From contig JBMONC010000009.1 of the NCBI GenBank assembly GCA_049324875.1, positions 1 through 64,000 of the forward strand: a stretch of 64,000 nt of DNA, given 5' to 3'. Below, piece after piece: positions 58,495 to 64,000 of the stretch. A program made the position numbers and the translations under genes. The notes beneath the pieces were generated by a model. It saw nothing but the letters and a program-made list of their open reading frames with translations, was not told the origin of the DNA and searched no databases. Each line of letters opens with the position of its first letter. Position 1 is the first letter of the stretch. The stretch is from JAWLHU01 sp049324875 (lineage in GTDB: Bacteria; Bacillota; Sulfobacillia; Symbiobacteriales; Symbiobacteriaceae).

Positions 58495-59810
58495 GCGCCC
58501 TCCCCTGGGATGAGATGAAGCGGGCCCTGCTGCAGGCGGAGTTGGTCCCCGTGGTGGGGCGGGTTACCGGGGCGGCCGGCCTGATCATCGAATCGGCCGG
58601 ACCCAAGGCCAAGATGAACGAGCTCTGCTGGCTCCGGGGCGACAGCCTCTCGGTTCCGGCCGAGGTGGTGGGCTTCCGGGATGACAAGCTGCTGCTGATG
58701 CCCCTGGGCGAGACCGACGGGCTCCGGCCGGGCTGGAGCGTCTACGCCAGCGGCGGCCCGCTCCAGGCGCCGATCGGAGCGGGGCTCCTCGGCCGGGTGA
58801 TCGACGGGCTGGGCCACCCGCTGGACGGCAAGGGGCCGATCCTGGGGTGCGCCACCCGGCCGATCCTGGGCCTGCCCCCCGCCCCGCTGACCCGGCAGCG
58901 GATCAAGAAGCCCCTCAGCCTCGGGGTGCGGGCGATGGACTCGCTCCTCACCGTGGGCCAGGGGCAGCGCATCGGCATCTTTTCCGGCTCCGGCGTCGGC
59001 AAGTCGACGCTGCTGGGCATGGTCGCCCGGGCCACCGCCGCCGACTGCAACGTGATCGCCCTGGTGGGCGAGCGGGGCCGGGAGGTGCGGGAGTTTATCG
59101 AGCGGGACCTGGGCGAGGAGGGGCTGAAGCGTTCGGTGGTGGTGGTGGCCACCTCCGAGCAGCCGGCGCTGGTCCGGATCCGGGCGGCGCTGATGGCCAC
59201 CGCGATCGCTGAATACTTCCGGGATCAGCAGGGGCTCGACGTGATCCTGATGATGGACTCGGTCACCCGTCTGGCCCAGGCCCAGCGCGAGGTGGGGCTG
59301 GCGGTCGGGGAACCCCCTGCGACCCGTGGCTATACCCCGTCGGTCTTCACCCTGCTCCCCCGGGTGCTGGAGCGCTCCGGCACCGGCCCGGTGGGCAGCG
59401 TGACCGGCATCTACACCGTCCTGGTGGACGGCGACGACATGAACGAGCCGGTGGCAGACGCCGTCCGCGGCATCCTGGACGGGCATGTGGTCCTCTCCCG
59501 GAAGCTGGCCCACGCCGGCCACTTCCCGGCCATCGATCCGCTCCAGTCGGTCAGCCGTGTGATGCCGGAGGTCACCTCCCAGCGACAGCAGGAGCAGGCC
59601 CGGAAGCTGCGGGCGCTCCTGGCGGCCTACCAGGAGGCGGAGGACTTGATCCACATCGGCGCCTACCAGTCGGGCACCAACCCGCTGGTGGACGAGGCGA
59701 TCAAGAAGATGCCGGCGATCAAGCGGTTCCTGATCCAGTCCTTCGACGAGCCGAGCAACATGCACCAGGCGCTGAGCGGGCTGGAGATGCTCTGCGGGGA
59801 GGGTGCCTAG
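58491..59810 (+). CDS. fliI: Flagellum-specific ATPase FliI
   Basis: 439 residues. Walker A GIFSGSGVGKSTLLGM, Walker B VILMMDSVTRLAQAQREV, and GEPPATRGYTPSVF mark the type III export ATPase. It unfolds and feeds flagellar substrates to the export gate. The ATG overlaps the fliH TGA by four bases. Confidence 0.96.
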   Translation: MSALPWDEMKRALLQAELVPVVGRVTGAAGLIIESAGPKAKMNELCWLRGDSLSVPAEVVGFRDDKLLLMPLGETDGLRPGWSVYASGGPLQAPIGAGLLGRVIDGLGHPLDGKGPILGCATRPILGLPPAPLTRQRIKKPLSLGVRAMDSLLTVGQGQRIGIFSGSGVGKSTLLGMVARATAADCNVIALVGERGREVREFIERDLGEEGLKRSVVVVATSEQPALVRIRAALMATAIAEYFRDQQGLDVILMMDSVTRLAQAQREVGLAVGEPPATRGYTPSVFTLLPRVLERSGTGPVGSVTGIYTVLVDGDDMNEPVADAVRGILDGHVVLSRKLAHAGHFPAIDPLQSVSRVMPEVTSQRQQEQARKLRALLAAYQEAEDLIHIGAYQSGTNPLVDEAIKKMPAIKRFLIQSFDEPSNMHQALSGLEMLCGEGA

Positions 59811-60263
59811 TTGAAGCGCTTTCGCTTCCGGCTGGAGAAGCTGCTGCACATCCGGCAGCAGCAGAGCAAGATGGCCCGGAACGCCCTGGCCGAGGCACGG
59901 CGCCGCACCCAGCAGGCGGCCGCCCAGCTGGAGGCGGCCCAGGCCGAGCGGCGGGCCGCGGAGGCGGAGATGCTGGAGCGGCGCTCCCGCCGGATCACCG
60001 CCCGGGAGTGGGCGCTGGCCGCCCAGATCCACGAGGCCCGGGTGGAGCGGGAGCGGGAGGCCGAGGCGCTGCTGCAGGCAGCCCGGGCCGAGGAGGCGGT
60101 CAAGCTCGCCGAACTGGCCGAGGCCGAACGGCGGGAGAAGACGCTGGAACGGCTGAGGGAGCGCCGGCTGGAAGAGTACCGCTACGAACTGGAGAGCTGG
60201 GAGCAAGCCCAGATTGACGAGATGGCCCAGAACGTCTTCCGCGGAGGGGGTGGGCGCAGATGA
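59811..60263 (+). CDS. fliJ: Flagellar export chaperone FliJ
   Basis: 150 residues, almost entirely coiled coil (FRLEKLLHIRQQQSKMARNA to QIDEMAQNVF), the size and place of FliJ. TTG directly follows the fliI stop; the end overlaps the next gene by four bases. Confidence 0.88.
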   Translation: MKRFRFRLEKLLHIRQQQSKMARNALAEARRRTQQAAAQLEAAQAERRAAEAEMLERRSRRITAREWALAAQIHEARVEREREAEALLQAARAEEAVKLAELAEAERREKTLERLRERRLEEYRYELESWEQAQIDEMAQNVFRGGGGRR

Positions 60264-60880
60264 GCGCTCCAGCTGCTTCACAACCGGAGGCCGCCCAGGC
60301 GGCAGAGCCCGCGAAGAAGGGCAAAAAGGAGAGGGCGCCCAAGCCCCCCAAGCCCAAGAAGCCCCGCCAGCCATGGGGGATGGCCCCCTGGCTGCTCCTC
60401 TCGGCTCTGCTGACTGGCGCCGCTGCGGTCGCCGTCCTCTACTACCCCATTCCCGGCCTGACCGCCAAGCCGCCTGCCCCGCCGACCACCGCCCAGGAGC
60501 CGGCACCCCAGCCCGCCGCCGCCCCCCAGGAGCTCCTCCTGCGGGAGCAGGAGGTGGCGAGGAAGGAGGCGGAGCTGGCCGCTCGGGAGGAGGAGCTCCA
60601 GAAGAAGGAGCAGGAGGTGGCCGAGCTGCTCAAGGAGCTGGGCGCCTCGGAGTCGGAGACCGCCGCCCTGAGGCGGGCAGCCAACATGTACGGAGCGATG
60701 CCGCCCTACAAGGCGGCGCCGCTGGTGGCAGGCCTCAACAACGAGGTGGCCGCCCAGGTGCTCCGGCTGATGACCGACGACCAGGCCGCTGCCATTCTCG
60801 CAGCCATGGACTCGGAGCGGGCAGCGGCGATCATGCAGGAGTTGACCCGGCCCCCCATTTCAGACACGGCTGGTGGATAG
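60260..60880 (+). CDS. MotE-like protein with MgtE-N domain
   Basis: 206 residues: a basic Pro/Lys-rich N-terminus, one membrane segment (WLLLSALLTGAAAVAVLYYP), a Pro-rich linker, a coiled coil (VARKEAELAAREEELQKKEQ) and a C-terminal MgtE-N/FliG-like domain (YKAAPLVAGLNNEVAAQVLR, MTDDQAAAILAAMD). This is the layout of MotE/YlxF, a chaperone of motor stators that sits between fliJ and fliK in Bacillota. Confidence 0.82.
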   Translation: MSAPAASQPEAAQAAEPAKKGKKERAPKPPKPKKPRQPWGMAPWLLLSALLTGAAAVAVLYYPIPGLTAKPPAPPTTAQEPAPQPAAAPQELLLREQEVARKEAELAAREEELQKKEQEVAELLKELGASESETAALRRAANMYGAMPPYKAAPLVAGLNNEVAAQVLRLMTDDQAAAILAAMDSERAAAIMQELTRPPISDTAGG

Positions 60881-60891
60881 GAGGTATCGCT

Positions 60892-62196
60892 GTGACTGTT
60901 CCCGTCTCACCGCCCGCAGGAGCCCCCATGCCCGTTCCCGTCGCCGCCGGTAAGGCCAAGGCCCAGAAGGGCGAGGGCGCTCAGAGCGAAGCGGGCTTCG
61001 CCTCCCTGCTGGCCGCCATGGTGGTCCCCGGGCAGGTGCAGGGCGCCCCGGTGGTCCTCCCGGTGGGCGAGGGTTCCGGCCAGCCCGGCGAGAGTCCCGT
61101 GGGCAACGGCCTTCCCGCCGGAGCGCAGATGGCCTGGACCGTGGTGCAGAACACCCCGGCCGCCGTCAACGCTCAGGTGCCCGAGACCGCTCCGGCCCCG
61201 CCCTTCGCCCAGGCCCTGGCCGACGCCGCCGGCGCCACGCCGGGTCAGCCCGGCACCGAACTGCCCGCCGCCGCCCTGGTGGAGGAGGGGGCAGCCCCGA
61301 TGCCGGAGGAGGCAGCCGGACCCGCCCTGGTGGGCGGCCTGCCCGCCGGAACCGACCAGGAGATCGCCGACCCGGCGGAGGGGCAGCCCCCCGTGCCGGT
61401 GGGCGAGCTGCCGGAGCCGGCGGAGACCCAGCCGGAGAGCCCCGGGCAGCAGCGGAACCCCCGGGCCAACGACCCGGACCTGACCCGGGGCCTCGAGCGG
61501 GCCGCCCAGGTCTCCAAGGCCCTGGAGAACCGGCCGGCCGACGCCCCCAACGCCGATAAGTTCCCGCTCAACCGGGTGCAGCAGTCCGAGCCCACACCGG
61601 ACCCCGTCGACCCGATCCCGGAGCCGGTGGAGCCGACCCCGTCGGTGGAGGGACCGGCCGGGCAGTCCACCTCCCCGGTGGAGAGCCACCCGGTCCAGCC
61701 CTCCGCCGCAGAGCGGCCCCAGCCCGAGGCTCAGGCCGCCCAGCAGAACTCGCCGCTGCACCGGCTGAACGGCCGGTACGAGCCCCCCCGGCTGATGGAT
61801 GAGATCGCCCGGGCGCTGGCCCAGTCGGAGGACGGCAACTACAGCCTGACCCTCCGGCTCCACCCCGAGAACCTGGGCGAGGTCCGGCTCCAGCTGCAGA
61901 TGAGCGGCCGGGAGATCACCGCCGCCATGCAGGTGGCCAACGCCGACGCCCGGCAACTCCTGGAGAACCAGGCCCATCAACTCCGGCAGAACCTGAGCCA
62001 GGCGGGGCTGACCCTGACCGGCTTCCAGGTGAGCACCGGTCAGCAACAGCAGCAGCTGCGTGACCGGCGGGGGGCCTTCGACGACGCCTCCCTCGAATCC
62101 CGGCGGACCCAGCCGGTGGGCCCCCCGGCCCCGGCGGCGGTCAGCAAGGGCTACAGCACCGAACGGCGAGGCGGACGCCTCGACACCATGGCGTAG
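60892..62196 (+). CDS. fliK: Flagellar hook-length control protein FliK
   Basis: 434 residues from GTG 60892, six bases after GGAGGT. About 300 residues are low-complexity Pro/Glu/Ala/Gly-rich ruler sequence; the C-terminal Flg_hook domain (YSLTLRLHPENLGEVRLQLQ, GREITAAMQVANADARQLLE) is well kept. It switches export from hook to filament. Longer upstream in-frame extensions only overlap the MotE-like gene. Confidence 0.88.
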   Translation: MTVPVSPPAGAPMPVPVAAGKAKAQKGEGAQSEAGFASLLAAMVVPGQVQGAPVVLPVGEGSGQPGESPVGNGLPAGAQMAWTVVQNTPAAVNAQVPETAPAPPFAQALADAAGATPGQPGTELPAAALVEEGAAPMPEEAAGPALVGGLPAGTDQEIADPAEGQPPVPVGELPEPAETQPESPGQQRNPRANDPDLTRGLERAAQVSKALENRPADAPNADKFPLNRVQQSEPTPDPVDPIPEPVEPTPSVEGPAGQSTSPVESHPVQPSAAERPQPEAQAAQQNSPLHRLNGRYEPPRLMDEIARALAQSEDGNYSLTLRLHPENLGEVRLQLQMSGREITAAMQVANADARQLLENQAHQLRQNLSQAGLTLTGFQVSTGQQQQQLRDRRGAFDDASLESRRTQPVGPPAPAAVSKGYSTERRGGRLDTMA

Positions 62197-62208
62197 GAGG
62201 CAGAACGT

Positions 62209-62598
62209 ATGCCCGTAAACCCGATCAGCACCTCCCAGCAGACGACTGCCTCTACCTCGCAGCAGATCACGAAGCCCGACCAGTTGGGGAAGATGGATTT
62301 CCTCAACATCCTCGTGACCCAGCTCCGGTACCAGGACCCCCTGAACCCCATGGACGACAAGGAGTTCATCGCCCAGCTCGCCCAGTTCAGCGCCCTGGAG
62401 CAGATGACCGAGCAGACCAAGTGGACCCAGATGAGCTACGGCCTGAACATGGTTGGCCAGAAGGTGATCTTCCGGACGGCCGAGGGTGAGACCGGATTCG
62501 GCGTGGTACAGTCGCTCCGCCTGGTCGATGGCCAGCCCGTCCTCTCACTGGGCGAGATGGACATCCGGGTGGAGCAGGTGCTGGAAGTCGTGAAGTAA
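62209..62598 (+). CDS. flgD: Flagellar hook capping protein FlgD
   Basis: 129 residues: DFLNILVTQLRYQDPLNPMD and DKEFIAQLAQFSALEQM are the FlgD signature, followed by a short tail (LVDGQPVLSLGEMDIRVEQV). The larger FlgD Ig-like domains are absent, as in Bacillus FlgD. It guides hook assembly. Confidence 0.93.
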   Translation: MPVNPISTSQQTTASTSQQITKPDQLGKMDFLNILVTQLRYQDPLNPMDDKEFIAQLAQFSALEQMTEQTKWTQMSYGLNMVGQKVIFRTAEGETGFGVVQSLRLVDGQPVLSLGEMDIRVEQVLEVVK

Positions 62599-62625
62599 AG
62601 GTGTTTACAGGGAGGTAATGTTAGG

Positions 62626-63924
62626 ATGCGGTCCCTCTACTCTGGCGTGACGGGTATTCGGAGCCATCAGATGCGCATGGATGTGATCGGTAACAACATC
62701 GCCAACGTAAACACCGTCGGCTTCAAGGGAAGCCGGGTCAGCTTTACCGACGTGATGAGCCAGACCCTCTCCTCGGGCTCCCAGATGACCAACCCGATGC
62801 AGATCGGCCTTGGCGTCGGGGTCGGCTCCACCGACCTGATCACCGATGACGGCTCCTTCCAGATGACCGGCCGGGCGCTCGACCTGGCCATCCAGGGGTC
62901 CGGTCTCTTCGTCCTCAAGGGAAATGACGGCCAGGTGCTCTACACCCGGGCCGGCAGCTTCGACTGGAACACCGACGGCTACCTGTTCAACCCGGCCAAC
63001 GGAATGCGGGTCCAGGGCTGGATGGCCGACCCCGAGACCGGTGAGATCGGCCGGACCGACATGGGCACCCTGACCGACATCCGGATGGTCCGGGGCGACG
63101 TCTCCCTGGCCAGCCCGTCCACCGAGTCCACCATGAAGGGCAACCTGGATGCCGCCGCAGCGGTTGGCACCAAGTACGAGACCGCCTTCACCGCCTACGA
63201 CAGCCTGGGCCGGCCCATCCCCATCACCCTGCAGTTCGAGCGGACCGCCACCGGCTGGGATTGGCGCTATGCCTCCAGCTACACCCCGCTCTCCGACCCG
63301 ACCGACCCGACCTCCGAACCGGCCTGGGAGACCGGTGCCGGCGCCACCAGCCTCACCTTCTCCACCGCCGGCAAGCTCGTCTTTGACCCCACCAACCCCG
63401 CCACCTACACCGGTGAGATCACCATCACCGACCCCAGCGGGGCTGCGGCAGCGATCACCCTGGACATCGACTTCCGGGCGATCACCCAGGCCTACGCCAC
63501 CAGCAACGACAGCACCAGCGGCAACAACTCCACCGTCCAGATCGACACCATCGACGGCACCCGGATGGGGATCCTGGAGTCGGTCTTCATCGACGAATCG
63601 GGGGTGATCACCGGCCGGTTCACCAACGGCACCTCCCGGGTCCTGGCCCAGATTGCGCTGGCCAACTTCAACAACATGGGCGGCCTGACCAAGGTCGGCG
63701 GCAGCACCTTCGCCGAGTCCCCCGCCTCGGGCGTGCCCTCGGTGGGCCGTCCGAACACCGGCGGCCGCGGCGGGCTTGTCCCCGGCAACCTGGAGGGCTC
63801 CAACGTCGACCTGGCGGCTGAGTTCACCAACATGATCATGACCCAGCGCGGCTTCCAGGCCAGCACCAAGCTGGTGACCACCGCCGACGACATGCTCCAG
63901 GAGCTGATCAACCTGCGCCGCTAG
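62626..63924 (+). CDS. flgE: Flagellar hook protein FlgE
   Basis: 432 residues. N-terminal RSLYSGVTGIRSHQMRMDVI then GNNIANVNTVGFKGSR and C-terminal LVPGNLEGSNVDLAAEFTNM then IMTQRGFQASTKLVTTADDM form the coiled-coil ends of hook proteins, with a Thr/Ser/Asp-rich variable middle. The ATG follows GGGAGG. Confidence 0.95.
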   Translation: MRSLYSGVTGIRSHQMRMDVIGNNIANVNTVGFKGSRVSFTDVMSQTLSSGSQMTNPMQIGLGVGVGSTDLITDDGSFQMTGRALDLAIQGSGLFVLKGNDGQVLYTRAGSFDWNTDGYLFNPANGMRVQGWMADPETGEIGRTDMGTLTDIRMVRGDVSLASPSTESTMKGNLDAAAAVGTKYETAFTAYDSLGRPIPITLQFERTATGWDWRYASSYTPLSDPTDPTSEPAWETGAGATSLTFSTAGKLVFDPTNPATYTGEITITDPSGAAAAITLDIDFRAITQAYATSNDSTSGNNSTVQIDTIDGTRMGILESVFIDESGVITGRFTNGTSRVLAQIALANFNNMGGLTKVGGSTFAESPASGVPSVGRPNTGGRGGLVPGNLEGSNVDLAAEFTNMIMTQRGFQASTKLVTTADDMLQELINLRR

Positions 63925-63932
63925 TCTGATCT

Positions 63933-63983
63933 CCCCGTGACCGGGAGCGCCCCCCGCCTGCGGGTCGGGCGCCCCCGACGGGG
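63933..63983. other. Branched hairpin after flgE
   Basis: CCCCGT (63933) pairs with ACGGGG (63978), enclosing GCGCCC/GGGCGC (63947-63972) with an inner CCCGC/GCGGG stem. There is no T tract, so the operon may continue beyond the window. Confidence 0.4.
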
Positions 63984-64000
63984 CTGGATGACCACTCTAC

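Overview
The window reads as a chromosomal piece of a high-GC, spore-forming member of the Bacillota, most like the Symbiobacterium lineage; that assignment is inference. The GC content is high throughout. Shine-Dalgarno sites are strong GGAGG types, and TTG and GTG starts are frequent. There is a spoVAC-type spore gene, an lcfA-fadR-etfB-etfA plus fadN-A-E arrangement as in Bacillus, and an ArgR-type operator ahead of argF. Two runs of exactly 100 N (8568-8667 and 45587-45686) show a scaffolded draft assembly. No rRNA, tRNA, CRISPR array or recognisable transposase gene was seen.

Layout. 1-1355 (minus): the 3' part of an acetamidase/formamidase-family gene behind two ThiS/MoaD-like carriers. 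1487-6988 (minus): one PTS operon, namely a PRD regulator with fused EIIB and EIIA domains, a split transketolase, and ascorbate-type EIIB and EIIC. 7169-8047: a DUF1657-SpoVAC gene facing a 5'-truncated DUF1657 copy. 8156-14427: a gap-split secreted protein, an M29 aminopeptidase, a long repeat-bearing spacer, and two secreted proteins (stalk domain and beta-propeller). 14754-18766: a broken catalase, a P450, a Met/His-rich protein and a Nudix protein. 18826-19415: a repeat-rich spacer with a possible promoter, covarying tandem hairpins and a terminator, the best candidate here for an undescribed RNA. 19397-25672: an HPRT fused to a nuclease-like domain, a MITE-like palindromic element, and a glycogen cluster (GH57, DUF4912, GH15). 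25771-37364: an MBOAT/SGNH O-acetylation pair, a NERD-like protein, CheX, a CPBP-like protein, a Memo-AMMECR1 fusion, argF, doxX, a NYN-domain protein with four C-terminal repeats, and a small ferredoxin. 37508-47550: the fatty acid beta-oxidation regulon. 47827-63924: a flagellar operon running to flgE and probably beyond the window.

How the genes work together. The beta-oxidation block holds acyl-CoA synthetase, its TetR-type repressor, both ETF subunits, the bifunctional dehydrogenase/hydratase, thiolase and acyl-CoA dehydrogenase. A near-consensus FadR operator lies ahead of fadD. The flagellar block starts with a textbook sigma-54 promoter. It then encodes a histidine-kinase-like protein that has lost its phospho-acceptor His, FliM, and a sigma-54 activator with two receiver domains, followed by a CheX-like protein and the rod, MS-ring, switch, export and hook genes. 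Sigma-54 control of flagella is typical of Proteobacteria rather than Bacillota, so this regulatory head is the most interesting protein-level feature. The PTS operon has no separate EIIA gene; the EIIA domain is found only in its regulator.
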